A stretch of DNA of 35,584 bases from Pseudoxanthomonas sp. GTDB taxonomy: Bacteria; Pseudomonadota; Gammaproteobacteria; Xanthomonadales; Xanthomonadaceae. The translations under genes were made by a program, and so were the position numbers. Shown here in pieces: positions 27,628-35,584 of the stretch (the stretch's first letter is position 1; every line of letters begins with the position of its first letter). The notes under the pieces are model-generated. The model was not told where the DNA came from, made no database searches, and worked only from the letters and a program-made list of their open reading frames with translations. The stretch covers positions 1-35,584 of the forward strand of contig NZ_PKDG01000057.1 in NCBI RefSeq assembly GCF_002863005.1, in the 5' to 3' direction.

Positions 27628-28765
27628 GGGCAGGGCGGCGCGCCCCACGCTTCCGCCACTGGCGACCACCACGCGCATGTTCGCGCGCAGCCTGGGCTGG
27701 TCGCCCGACCAGCTCACCGCGGCGTTCAGACCCGCCACCCGCGACGATCTTCCGGCGCTGCTGGCGTTCCGGCAGCGCACGGGGTGGGACGACGATGCCT
27801 ACCTGCGCTGGCGTTACGGACTGGACACCGCCGGCAGGGACGGGCCGGGCACGCTCTGGCTGCTGCGCGACGACACGGGCGTACTGGCCGCGATCGGCCG
27901 CGAGGCCCAGCGCATCCACCATGCGGGCCGCACGCTCGATGGCCAGTTGCTGATGGACATCCAACTGCGACCCGACCTGGAGGGCGGGGGCGGGGGCGTC
28001 TGGCTCAACCAGATGATGATGGCGAAGGCAGACGTGACGCTGGCGGTCGGCGCCAATGCGCATTCGATCGGTCTGGTGAAGCGCATGTTCGCCGCCCTGC
28101 CGCAGCGCAGTTACCGCGTACTCCCGCTGGACAGCGCCGAGATGCTGCGGCAGCACGGACTGGGCACGTTCGCCGTGCGCGTTGGCGCGCCGGTGCTGGA
28201 TGCCGGCTGGTCGCTGGTGCATCGCGCCGCGCAGCGCAGGTCGCGGTCCGGGATCGATGTGGTCGAGGTGGCGCAGGTGCCGACGGCGGACATCGAGGCG
28301 CTTCGCGCGGCGTTGCCGCCGCAGGTGGCGTGCGTGATGCCGTCGCCGGAGCACCTGCAGTGGCGGCTGTTCGACAACCCGCGTGCGCGCTACGACCTGA
28401 TGGTCGCTCGCCGGGCAGGCGTGTGCGTCGGCTACATGGCGGTGCGGAACGTGGCGGCGGATGGGACGGGCAAGGCCGGACTGCACCTGCTCGACTGGAA
28501 GACCGCAGTCGCCGGCGCCGATGACGCACTGATGGCCCTGCTGCAGGCGGCCGTTGCGCGCGCGCGCAAGGAGCGCTGCAGCCGGGTCTTCACCACGGTT
28601 CTAGACGAACAGGCCGCGCCGCTGCTGAAACGATTGGGCTTTCTCGGCCGCGAATCGCCGTCGCTGGTGGCGGGAGTGCATTCGGCGGTTCCGCTGCCCG
28701 GTAACGGCGGGCAAGGACGCTGGCAGATCACCGACCTGAGCTTCGACAGCGATGGCATCTACTGA
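27620..28765 (+). CDS. GNAT-like acyltransferase, possibly with two domains
   Basis: A 381-residue protein. The N-terminal half (about 35-170) begins FRPATRDDLPALLAFRQRTGW, a common GNAT opening, followed by a central ligand-binding-like region with DIQLRPDLEGGGGGVWLNQMM and AVGANAHSIGLVKRMF. The C-terminal half (about 235-350) has WRLFDNPRARYDLMVARRAGVCVGYMAVR and ends with FTTVLDEQAAPLLKRLGFL, both in GNAT style, suggesting a tandem GNAT arrangement. The Gly-rich EGGGGG could be the acyl-CoA pyrophosphate loop (Q/RxxGxG/A-like), but it is imperfect. Gene position suggests it moves an acyl group from a carrier protein or CoA onto an amine or sugar. Function is inferred, family moderately sure. 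Confidence 0.65.
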   Translation: MTEGRAARPTLPPLATTTRMFARSLGWSPDQLTAAFRPATRDDLPALLAFRQRTGWDDDAYLRWRYGLDTAGRDGPGTLWLLRDDTGVLAAIGREAQRIHHAGRTLDGQLLMDIQLRPDLEGGGGGVWLNQMMMAKADVTLAVGANAHSIGLVKRMFAALPQRSYRVLPLDSAEMLRQHGLGTFAVRVGAPVLDAGWSLVHRAAQRRSRSGIDVVEVAQVPTADIEALRAALPPQVACVMPSPEHLQWRLFDNPRARYDLMVARRAGVCVGYMAVRNVAADGTGKAGLHLLDWKTAVAGADDALMALLQAAVARARKERCSRVFTTVLDEQAAPLLKRLGFLGRESPSLVAGVHSAVPLPGNGGQGRWQITDLSFDSDGIY

Positions 28766-28798
28766 CGGGCCCTGCCGGGTGCTCACGGAGGACCCCGC

Positions 28799-30736
28799 AT
28801 GTGCGGGCTAGCCGGCATGGCGCTGCCGGCGGGCGCCCCTCCTCCGTCGGCCGTCGTGCTGGAGGCGATGATCGGCACGCTGCACCACCGGGGCCCGGAT
28901 GGCAGCCGGTGTCGCGTCGACGGCGGCGTGGGGCTCGCACACGCCCGGTTGTCGATCATCGACCTGGACGGCGGCTGGCAGCCGATGGCCGATGCGGAAG
29001 GCAGCCTGCAACTCGTGTTCAACGGCGAGATCTTCAACCACGTCGAACTTCGCAGGGAACTGGAGCGGCAAGGACACGTGTTCGCCACCCGGTCCGATAC
29101 CGAAGTGATCCTGCACCTGTATGCGCGCTACGGAGATGACTTCGTCGATCATCTGAACGGCCAGTTCGCGGTCGCGCTGCACGACGTGCGGCGCCAGCGC
29201 CTCGTACTGGCGCGCGACCGCATCGGCATACGTCCGCTGTACTACCACTGCGACGGAAATCGCCTGGCGTTCGCGTCGGAAATCAAGGCGTTGCGGGCCG
29301 CCGGTCTGCCGTTGTCGCTGGATGTGGCGGCATTGGGCGACGTGTTCGGCTTCTGGTGCCCGCTCGGCGAGCGCACGACGTTCGACGGCGTCCGCCAACT
29401 GCCTCCGGGTCACCGGATGGTGGTCGACCTGCGCGTCGACCGCCTGGCGCCGAGGATCACGCCGTACTGGGCGTGGCAACCGCAGACGCCGACCGTCGAT
29501 GCGGCCGACGAAGATGCCTGCGCCGAGGAGCTGCACGCCCTGCTGGTCGACGCGGTAAGGCTGCAACTGCGTTCGGACGTGCCGGTGGGCGCTTACCTCA
29601 GCGGTGGACTCGACTCCTCCGCGATCGCGTCGCTCGCGCTGCGCCACGCCGGCGCCGACCTGCGCACGTTCTCGCTGGCCTTTGAAGACGCCGAGTTCGA
29701 CGAGCGCCCGTTCCAGCGATTGATGGCACAGGCGCTGGGCACGCGGCACAGCGAGATCACCGTGAGCCAGGCCGACATCGCCACGGCGTTCCGCGACGCG
29801 GTCTGGCATGCGGAAATGCCGCTGGTGCGCACGGCGCCCGTCCCGATGCTGCTGCTGGCGGCGCATGTCCGCGACCACGGTTACAAGGTGTTGCTGACGG
29901 GCGAGGGCGCCGACGAAGTCTTCGCAGGCTACGACCTGTTCAAGGAGGCGCAGGCCCGCCGCTTCATGGCGCGAGGTCCCGGGAGCCGCTGGCGGGGACG
30001 GATCCTGGAACGTCTCTATCCTTACCTCGCGCATTCTCCGGCACGCTCCGCAGGATTCGCTGCGCACTTCTTCGCCGAGGGCGGCGACCCCGCATCGCCG
30101 GGGTTCGCGCATGCGGCGCGCCTGCGCAGTACGCGGCGCGTGCTGCGCTTCCTGCATCCGGACCTTCGCGCGCAGGTCGACGCCGTCGATCCGCTCGCCG
30201 CGCTGGCAGCCCAGCTGTCGCCAATGGACGGTTGGGCGGGCCTGGACCGCGACCAGTACGTCGAAGCCAGCACGCTGCTGCCGGGCTATCTGCTGGCCGC
30301 CCAGGGCGACCGCATGGCCATGGCGCGTTCCATCGAAGGCCGGTATCCGTTCCTCGACCATCGCGTGATCGAGTTCGCCAACCGCATGCCGCCGACATTC
30401 AAGCTGCGCGGCTTGCGCGAGAAACGGCTGCTGAAGCGCGCGATGGCGAACGAGTTGCCGTCCGCCATCACCCAACGGCACAAGCAGCCGTATCGTGCCC
30501 CGGACAGCCAGTGCTTCTTCGCCGACGGACAGCTGCGCCCGTGGGTCGCCGACATGCTGGCGCCGGACCGTCTGGCCGCGAGCGGCCTGTTCGATGTGCG
30601 CGCGATCGGGCACCTGGTCGAGAAGTGCCGGGCGGGACGCGCCATCGGCTACCCCGACAACATGGCGTTCGTCGGCGTGCTGTCGCTGCTGGTGCTGCAG
30701 GAACGTTTCCTGCAGACAGCCGGACCCGGCGCGTGA
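28799..30736 (+). CDS. asparagine-synthetase-like glutamine amidotransferase
   Basis: A 645-residue AsnB-type enzyme. The N-terminal class II glutaminase starts MCGLAG, so Cys2 is the catalytic residue after Met removal, with HHRGPDG (29-35) and NGEIFN (75-80). The C-terminal synthetase domain has the pyrophosphatase loop SGGLDSS (268-274) and GEGADEVFAGY. The enzyme would hydrolyse glutamine and use the ammonia to amidate an adenylated carboxylate. AsnB paralogs in biosynthetic clusters often amidate non-Asp substrates; OxyD in oxytetracycline starter-unit formation is one case. A GGAGG ribosome-binding site lies upstream after a 33-base gap, the only real gap in the operon. The next gene starts at an overlapping GTGA. 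Confidence 0.9.
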   Translation: MCGLAGMALPAGAPPPSAVVLEAMIGTLHHRGPDGSRCRVDGGVGLAHARLSIIDLDGGWQPMADAEGSLQLVFNGEIFNHVELRRELERQGHVFATRSDTEVILHLYARYGDDFVDHLNGQFAVALHDVRRQRLVLARDRIGIRPLYYHCDGNRLAFASEIKALRAAGLPLSLDVAALGDVFGFWCPLGERTTFDGVRQLPPGHRMVVDLRVDRLAPRITPYWAWQPQTPTVDAADEDACAEELHALLVDAVRLQLRSDVPVGAYLSGGLDSSAIASLALRHAGADLRTFSLAFEDAEFDERPFQRLMAQALGTRHSEITVSQADIATAFRDAVWHAEMPLVRTAPVPMLLLAAHVRDHGYKVLLTGEGADEVFAGYDLFKEAQARRFMARGPGSRWRGRILERLYPYLAHSPARSAGFAAHFFAEGGDPASPGFAHAARLRSTRRVLRFLHPDLRAQVDAVDPLAALAAQLSPMDGWAGLDRDQYVEASTLLPGYLLAAQGDRMAMARSIEGRYPFLDHRVIEFANRMPPTFKLRGLREKRLLKRAMANELPSAITQRHKQPYRAPDSQCFFADGQLRPWVADMLAPDRLAASGLFDVRAIGHLVEKCRAGRAIGYPDNMAFVGVLSLLVLQERFLQTAGPGA

Positions 30737-32262
30737 AGCGGCTGCACACGATGTTCGACGACACGGTGCGGCGCGTGCCGCATCGCGTGGCACTCGTATG
30801 CGGCGATCACCGGCTGGACTACGCCGGGCTCGATGCACTCAGCCGGCGCGTGGCGGTCCGCTTGCGGGCACTTGGCGTAGTGCCCGGCGACCGGGTGGGC
30901 GTGCTGCTGGACAACAGCGTGGAGATGGTGGCGTCCCTCTGGGCGTTACTGCGTGCGGGCGCCGTCTGCATGCCCTTCAACCCGCAGACCAAGGCCGACA
31001 AGCTCGCGGGCATGATGGCCGGCACGCGTGCCAGGCTGCTGATCGCACAGCCCTCGCTGGCTTCCGTATGGCGTGCCGCACGCGCGGGATCCACGGACGC
31101 GTGGCATGTGCTGACGATCGACGCCGCCTGGCACGGGCAGGCGGACGAGCACCCGTGGCCGGAAAGCGACGCGCCGAGCGACGACGGCGTGCCGGATGCG
31201 GAGACGGACGATGACACGCTCGCCTTCATCATCCACACGTCGGGCACGACCGGAGCACCGAAAGGCGTGATGCTGAGCCATCGCAATCTCGCCAGCGTCA
31301 TGCAGACGGTAGCCTCGTACCTGGCGCTGCGGCAGGACGACGTGATTTTCAGCGCGCTGCCCCTGAGCTTCAGCTACGGACTGGGCCAGTGCCTGTTGTC
31401 GGCGCGGGTCGGCGCCACGCTGGTGCTGGACCGCTCGTTCGCGTTTCCCGCCAAGTCGCTGGAGATCCTGGCGCGGGAGCGGGCCACGGTGTTTCCCGCC
31501 GTCCCCACCATGTACGCGATGCTGGCCGGCATGGATGACCTCTCGCCATGGGACCTGTCGTCGTTGCGGCTGCTGACCAGCGCTTCCGCCCCGCTGTCGC
31601 CCGTCTTGCAGCAGCGCACGGCGGCGCGCTTTCCGGGCGCGGACCTGGTGGTCATGTACGGACAGACCGAATGCACGCGCATCAGTTACCTGCCAGCCGC
31701 CGAGCGCGAACGGCGACCCGACAGCATCGGGCGCGGCATGGCGGGGCAGACCTGCTGGCTGATCGATGACGCCGGCCGGCGCGTTCCGTGGGGCGGCACC
31801 GGCGAACTGGTCGTTCAGGGCGAACACGTGACGCAAGGCTACTGGGGTGCGCCCGCGCTGACCGCGGAGAAATTCATCGAGGGCGCCGATGGGCAGGGCC
31901 GCGCGTTCCGCACGGGCGACCTGTTCCGCAGCGACGAAGACGGCTGGCTTTACTTCGTGGCGCGCAAGGACGACATCATCAAGACGCGCGGCGAGAAGGT
32001 CAGTCCCGTCGAGGTGGAAGCGGCCATCGCGCGCCTGCCTGCCGTCCGCGAATGCCTGGTGTCCGGCGTCCCCGACGACCTGCTGGGCCAGGCACTCAAA
32101 GCCTGGATCGTCCTGCAGCCGGGCGCGACGCTGTCGGAACGCGACGTCATCCGGCACTGCCTGGCCCACCTGGAAAGCCACATGGCGCCGCGCCACGTGG
32201 CCTTCCTCGACGACTTGCCACGTACTGACAATGGCAAACCTACACGCAAAGGACTTCCCTGA
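30733..32262 (+). CDS. AMP-forming acyl-CoA/acyl-ACP ligase (ANL superfamily)
   Basis: Taking GTG 30733, which overlaps the preceding stop (GTGA), the protein has 509 residues. It shows the ANL motifs: phosphate-binding loop HTSGTTGAPKG (168-178), YGQTECTR, FRTGDLFRSDEDGWL, the hinge ARKDDIIKTRGEKVSP, and the C-terminal catalytic lysine in DNGKPTRK. It activates a carboxylic acid with ATP and transfers it to a thiol. The next gene encodes a carrier protein whose start overlaps this stop, so loading of that carrier is the likely task. ATG at 30751 is an alternative start that would lose six residues. The short length lacks any fused carrier or condensation domain. Confidence 0.88.
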   Translation: MKRLHTMFDDTVRRVPHRVALVCGDHRLDYAGLDALSRRVAVRLRALGVVPGDRVGVLLDNSVEMVASLWALLRAGAVCMPFNPQTKADKLAGMMAGTRARLLIAQPSLASVWRAARAGSTDAWHVLTIDAAWHGQADEHPWPESDAPSDDGVPDAETDDDTLAFIIHTSGTTGAPKGVMLSHRNLASVMQTVASYLALRQDDVIFSALPLSFSYGLGQCLLSARVGATLVLDRSFAFPAKSLEILARERATVFPAVPTMYAMLAGMDDLSPWDLSSLRLLTSASAPLSPVLQQRTAARFPGADLVVMYGQTECTRISYLPAAERERRPDSIGRGMAGQTCWLIDDAGRRVPWGGTGELVVQGEHVTQGYWGAPALTAEKFIEGADGQGRAFRTGDLFRSDEDGWLYFVARKDDIIKTRGEKVSPVEVEAAIARLPAVRECLVSGVPDDLLGQALKAWIVLQPGATLSERDVIRHCLAHLESHMAPRHVAFLDDLPRTDNGKPTRKGLP

Positions 32263-32549
32263 TGGCGACAGCCGCCGCTTCCCCCGCTTCCACCCACGAT
32301 GCCACGACGATCAAGGCGACGGTGCGCCGCTACATCGACGACTACTTCCTGATGGGCGCGGACGGGACCTATGCCGACGATGCATCGTTCATGGATGCGC
32401 AGATGCTGGACTCCACCGGCTTCCTTGAACTGGTGCAGTTCGTCGAAGACACCTATGCGATCAAGGTGGAAGACGCCGAGATGATGCCCGAGAACCTCGA
32501 CTCGCTGGACGCCGTCGCCGCCTACGTGCTGCGCAAGGTCGCGGCATGA
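32262..32549 (+). CDS. acyl carrier protein 2
   Basis: A 95-residue carrier protein with phosphopantetheine serine Ser51 in MLDSTGFLELVQFVEDTYAIKV. The start overlaps the ligase stop by one base (TGATG), and its stop overlaps the NadE-like start (ATGA). Carriers next to discrete ANL ligases are commonly loaded by them. It differs in sequence and length from the first carrier of this operon, so the two may carry different groups. Confidence 0.87.
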   Translation: MATAAASPASTHDATTIKATVRRYIDDYFLMGADGTYADDASFMDAQMLDSTGFLELVQFVEDTYAIKVEDAEMMPENLDSLDAVAAYVLRKVAA

Positions 32550-33517
32550 GCGTGCTGGGTCCCGCGGTACTGTCGATGGACCTGGAGGCGGAAGCCGAGA
32601 GGATCGCCGACTGGATGCGCGACGCTGTCCGTGGGATGCGCAGGCGCGGCCTGGTGGTGGCCATGTCCGGCGGCATCGACAGCTCCGTCTGTGCGGCGCT
32701 GGCCGTGCGGGCGGTAGGAGCGGACCGCGTCTTCGGCCTGCTGTTGCCGGAACGCGATTCCAGCTCGCGCTCCACGGAACTGGGGCGCCAGCTTGCCACG
32801 CACCTGGGAATCCAGGCGGACATGCACGACATAGCGCCCGCGCTGCAGGCGATAGGTTGCTATGCGGAGCAGGAAGCCGCGATCCGCGAGGTATTCCCGG
32901 CCTATGGGGCGGGCTGGAAGAACAAGATCGTGCTGCAGGGTGGCCTGGACGGCGGCATCAACTTCTACCGGTTGATCGTGGAGTCCCCGCAGGGCGAGCG
33001 CCACGAAGCGCGCCTGCCGACCGGCCCCTACCTCCGCATCGTCGCCGCCACCAACCACAAGCAGCGGCTGCGCAAGACGATGGAATACTTTCATGCCGAC
33101 CGCCTGAACTACGCGGTGGTGGGCACTCCGAACCGGCTGGAGTACGACCAGGGTTTCTTCGTCAAGAACGGCGACGGTTCCGCCGACCTGAAGCCGATCG
33201 CGCACCTGTACAAGACGCAGGTCTACGCGATGGCGCGTCACCTCGGCCTGCCGGACCCGATCTGCTCCACCACGCCGACCACCGACACCTACAGCCTGCC
33301 GCAGGGCCAGGACGAGTTCTACTTCGCGCTTCCGTACGCGCAGATGGACCTGGCGTTGTGGGCCTTCGAGCACGGGGTCCCTGCGGCGGACCTGGCGCCG
33401 GCCCTGGGCGTGGACGAACCCGCAGCGGCGGCGGTCTATCGCGACATCGTGGCGAAGCGCCGACAGGCAGCCTACCTGCATGCAGCGCCGTTGCGCCTGC
33501 CGGAAAGGACGGGCTAG
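32546..33517 (+). CDS. NAD-synthetase-like ATP pyrophosphatase (NadE family), divergent
   Basis: A 323-residue protein with the N-type ATP-pyrophosphatase loop SGGIDSS (41-47) and a central block, [15 protein letters not shown] to [17 protein letters not shown], that aligns by eye with ammonia-dependent NAD synthetases. It lacks the nitrilase-type glutaminase domain of glutamine-dependent NadE. A region that in true NAD synthetases typically reads KPPSADL..GQTDE here reads [19 protein letters not shown], so the deamido-NAD site may be changed. In this operon an amidating role on another adenylated carboxylate, perhaps using ammonia from the AsnB-like enzyme, is plausible. A plain NAD synthetase is the alternative. 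Its stop overlaps that of hflD on the other strand. Confidence 0.82.
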   Translation: MSVLGPAVLSMDLEAEAERIADWMRDAVRGMRRRGLVVAMSGGIDSSVCAALAVRAVGADRVFGLLLPERDSSSRSTELGRQLATHLGIQADMHDIAPALQAIGCYAEQEAAIREVFPAYGAGWKNKIVLQGGLDGGINFYRLIVESPQGERHEARLPTGPYLRIVAATNHKQRLRKTMEYFHADRLNYAVVGTPNRLEYDQGFFVKNGDGSADLKPIAHLYKTQVYAMARHLGLPDPICSTTPTTDTYSLPQGQDEFYFALPYAQMDLALWAFEHGVPAADLAPALGVDEPAAAAVYRDIVAKRRQAAYLHAAPLRLPERTG

Positions 33518-34125
33518 GGCAGCCAGTCGTCCACGGCCTCGAGCATCTGCCGGCGGCCGAGGACGAAATCCCACATCGAGCCGCCGAGCTGGCGCCACAG
33601 CACGGCCGAACGCACGGCGGCGAGCAGGATCGCGCGGATCTCCGCCACCACGCCCGGCTGCCCCAGGTAATGGGGATTGCCCTGGACCATCACGCGCGGA
33701 CGCAGGTGGCTGATGGTGTCGGCATACAGGGCACCGAGCGAGGACAACACGTCGGGGTGGGTGCTGCCCTGTTGCTCCGCGCGCGGCGCGATCTCCGCCA
33801 GGCCGCGGGTGACGGCATGCACGGTGTCGTCCTCGCGGACGAAGCGCCGCTCCAGTTGCAGTACCGACATCGCCAGGCGGGAGAGGCCGTCGTCCTGCGC
33901 CTCCTTGGCCAGGTAGCCGCGCAACACGCGCAGGCCCGGCGTGATGTTGCCCACGCGGCCGTAGACCGCCAGCGGCGTCGCCGCGTCGATGCGGAACACG
34001 CTGTCCACCGCTGCCTGCACGGCCGACCCTTCGGACTGGCCGGTCTCGGCGATGCGGCGGACCTGGTGGAGGGCCTGCGCCAGCCCGGCAAGGGCCAGCA
34101 CGCGGTCGGAATATCGATTGCTCAA
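33514..34125 (-). CDS. hflD: HflD, high-frequency-lysogenization protein homolog
   Basis: A 203-residue helical protein (E. coli HflD has 213) of the HflD family, which in E. coli associates with the membrane and counters lambda CII. Its normal cellular role is unclear. Family features include [20 protein letters not shown] near the start, [50 protein letters not shown] in the last quarter. The start is a TTG overlapping the mnmA stop (TTGA, 34122-34125), preceded by GGAG eight bases before; the upstream ATG at 34194 would run 69 bases into mnmA and give an Arg-rich leader. It belongs to a nudJ-mnmA-hflD operon. The stop codon overlaps that of the NadE-like gene. Confidence 0.9.
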   Translation of the reverse strand: MSNRYSDRVLALAGLAQALHQVRRIAETGQSEGSAVQAAVDSVFRIDAATPLAVYGRVGNITPGLRVLRGYLAKEAQDDGLSRLAMSVLQLERRFVREDDTVHAVTRGLAEIAPRAEQQGSTHPDVLSSLGALYADTISHLRPRVMVQGNPHYLGQPGVVAEIRAILLAAVRSAVLWRQLGGSMWDFVLGRRQMLEAVDDWLP

Positions 34126-35240
34126 GCTGCTTGCTCCGCGAGTTTCATTTCCAGTGGGGCGTCGGTGCGGGCGATCACGGCGCCGCCCAGGCATTCATCG
34201 CCAGCGTAGAGGACCAGCGACTGCCCCGGCGTGACGGCGCGCTGCGGCCGCAGGAACCGTACCGCAACGCTGCCGTTGTCCAGCACGTCCACTTCGCAGG
34301 CTTCATCCGGTTGGCGGTAGCGCGTCTGCGCCGTGCAGGTGAAGCGTCTGCCGGAGGGAGCGCCTGCCACCCAGTGGGCGGTTTCCGTCCACAGCCGTGA
34401 AGACATCAGGTGGGGACTTTGCGTGTCCTGGTCGACGTACAGCACGTTGCTGGCGACATCCTTGCCCACGACGTACCAAGGTGCCTGTGGGCGGCCGCGC
34501 ACGCCGCCGATCTGCAGTCCTTCGCGTTGCCCCAGAGTGAAATAGAAGACGCCCGGATGCTCGCCGATCACTTGGCCCGAGGGGTCGCGCATTTCGCCTT
34601 TCTTCGCCGGCAGGTAACGCCCGAGGAACTCGCGGAAGTCGCGCTCGCCGATGAAGCAGATGCCGGTGGAATCCTTCTTGTCGTGCGTCTGCAGCCCGGC
34701 CTCGCGTGCGATGCGGCGCAGGTCGGCCTTGTGCAGGCCACCGATCGGGAACAGCGTGGCCGACAGCTGCGCCTGGCCCAGCTGGTGAAGGAAGTAGCTC
34801 TGGTCCTTGCCGCGGTCGACACCGCGCAGCAGGCGCCAGCGCCCATCGTGCTCGTCGATGCGCGCATAGTGGCCCGTGGCGATCTTCTCGGCGCCCAGGT
34901 CGCGGGCCGCGTCGAGGAAATGCTTGAACTTCACTTCGCGATTGCACAGCACATCGGGGTTTGGGGTGCGGCCGGCGGCGTATTCGGCGAGGAAGTGCTC
35001 GAACACGCCCTTCCAGTATTCGCCCGAGAAGTCGCGGAAGTGGAAGGGGATGCCGAGGCGGCCGCAGACGGCCACGGCGTCGCGCCGGTCTTCTTCCGCG
35101 CGGCAGTCACCGCTGCCGTCGTCGGCCCAGTTCTGCATGAACAGGCCCGCCACGGGCTCGCCCTGCTGGACCAGCTGCAAGGCGGCGACGGAAGAATCCA
35201 CGCCGCCGGACACGCCGACGATGACGCGGGGCGCTTTCAT
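34122..35240 (-). CDS. mnmA: tRNA-specific 2-thiouridylase MnmA
   Basis: A 372-residue protein that thiolates U34 of tRNA-Lys, tRNA-Glu and tRNA-Gln. The pyrophosphatase loop is SGGVDSS (11-17). The two catalytic cysteines are Cys99 (NPDVLCN) and Cys195 (GICFIG), close to E. coli Cys102 and Cys199. The conserved [11 protein letters not shown] segment is present. ATG 35240 overlaps the stop of the Nudix gene (ATGA, 35237-35240), and its stop overlaps the start of hflD, so the three are translationally coupled. The open frame upstream of 35240 is antisense/out-of-frame to the Nudix gene and is not used. Confidence 0.97.
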   Translation of the reverse strand: MKAPRVIVGVSGGVDSSVAALQLVQQGEPVAGLFMQNWADDGSGDCRAEEDRRDAVAVCGRLGIPFHFRDFSGEYWKGVFEHFLAEYAAGRTPNPDVLCNREVKFKHFLDAARDLGAEKIATGHYARIDEHDGRWRLLRGVDRGKDQSYFLHQLGQAQLSATLFPIGGLHKADLRRIAREAGLQTHDKKDSTGICFIGERDFREFLGRYLPAKKGEMRDPSGQVIGEHPGVFYFTLGQREGLQIGGVRGRPQAPWYVVGKDVASNVLYVDQDTQSPHLMSSRLWTETAHWVAGAPSGRRFTCTAQTRYRQPDEACEVDVLDNGSVAVRFLRPQRAVTPGQSLVLYAGDECLGGAVIARTDAPLEMKLAEQAA

Positions 35241-35584
35241 GCGATCTGCTGCAGTGTCGACAGGGGGGAGCGGCGACCGGCCAGGAAGTCCTGCACGACC
35301 TGCCACACCAGCGGGCTGCGATGGCGGTGCGACTGCGACTGCAGTTCGGAGGGCGTCAGCCACAGCGCCTGCACGATGCCGTCGTCGAGCGGACGATCCG
35401 GCAGGTGGCGCACCGGATCGGCGGCGAATGCGAAGCGCAGGTAATGGCGTCCGGTCTCGGCCTTCCATTGATAGGCCCCGATGAAGGCAGTCGGCGCGAC
35501 TTCCCAGCCCGTCTCTTCCAGCGTCTCGCGGCGGGCCGCTTCCAGCAGGCTTTCATCCGGCTCCAGGTGCCCGGCCGGCTGGTT
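35237..35584 (-). CDS. nudJ: Nudix hydrolase, NudJ type, 5' truncated by window end
   Basis: The last 115 residues of the protein are visible; the N-terminus lies beyond 35584. It contains a complete Nudix box, G-x5-E-x7-RE-x2-EE-x-G, in [23 protein letters not shown] (visible residues 5-27), which binds the metal for hydrolysis of nucleoside diphosphate derivatives. The order Nudix-mnmA-hflD is that of E. coli nudJ (ymfB)-mnmA-hflD, so a NudJ-like thiamin/nucleotide pyrophosphohydrolase is likely. Its TGA overlaps the mnmA ATG. Confidence 0.85.
   Translation of the reverse strand, partial: NQPAGHLEPDESLLEAARRETLEETGWEVAPTAFIGAYQWKAETGRHYLRFAFAADPVRHLPDRPLDDGIVQALWLTPSELQSQSHRHRSPLVWQVVQDFLAGRRSPLSTLQQIA

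Noticed and set aside
32713..32732. REP-like head GTAGGAGCGG followed by ACCGC inside the NadE-like gene
   Set aside because: It lies in a conserved protein segment (VGADRVFG) and lacks the rest of the REP palindrome; a 10-base match is not surprising.

Overview
The window is GC-rich DNA from a gammaproteobacterium of the Xanthomonadaceae (Lysobacteraceae). The clearest sign is the complete rpf (regulation of pathogenicity factors) neighbourhood: rpfE-recJ, rpfD, prfB-lysS, rpfG-rpfC, then rpfF-rpfB in the opposite direction, then an aconitase of the RpfA type. Protein sequences match the families but RpfF is clearly diverged from what I recall of Xanthomonas campestris. I would guess Pseudoxanthomonas, Lysobacter, Luteimonas or a relative. 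The genus cannot be fixed by reading alone.

Layout. Bases 1-7000: rpfE (5' end cut by the window), recJ, a membrane acyltransferase, the LytTR regulator rpfD, and a TPR/GGDEF diguanylate cyclase. Bases 6816-9586: prfB, with an intact programmed +1 frameshift site, and lysS, separated by a GTAG-type REP pair. Bases 9941-16265: the DSF (diffusible signal factor) quorum-sensing core. RpfF makes the fatty-acid signal. The hybrid kinase RpfC senses it. RpfG (REC + HD-GYP) turns the phosphosignal into cyclic-di-GMP breakdown. RpfB activates or turns over DSF-type fatty acids. rpfH is absent between rpfG and rpfC. A strong terminator separates rpfB from rpfF, and the rpfF leader carries a perfect 16-bp palindrome and a hairpin.

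Bases 16381-19903: a small lipoprotein, a secreted hypothetical protein and an S9-family serine peptidase. Bases 19969-26202: acnA/rpfA and acnB, with a small VapBC-like toxin-antitoxin pair between them.

Bases 26351-33517: a tightly packed seven-gene operon, mostly coupled by overlapping start and stop codons. It encodes a ketoacyl-ACP-synthase-III-like enzyme, an acyl carrier protein, a GNAT-like protein, an asparagine-synthetase-like amidotransferase, an AMP-forming acyl ligase, a second carrier protein and a NAD-synthetase-like ATP pyrophosphatase. I know of no named product for this combination. It is the best candidate here for an undescribed system, plausibly making or attaching an amidated, carrier-bound acyl group.

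Bases 33514-35584, opposite strand: hflD, mnmA and a Nudix hydrolase (nudJ type, cut by the window end), the same order as E. coli nudJ-mnmA-hflD. The stop codons of the operon and of hflD overlap.
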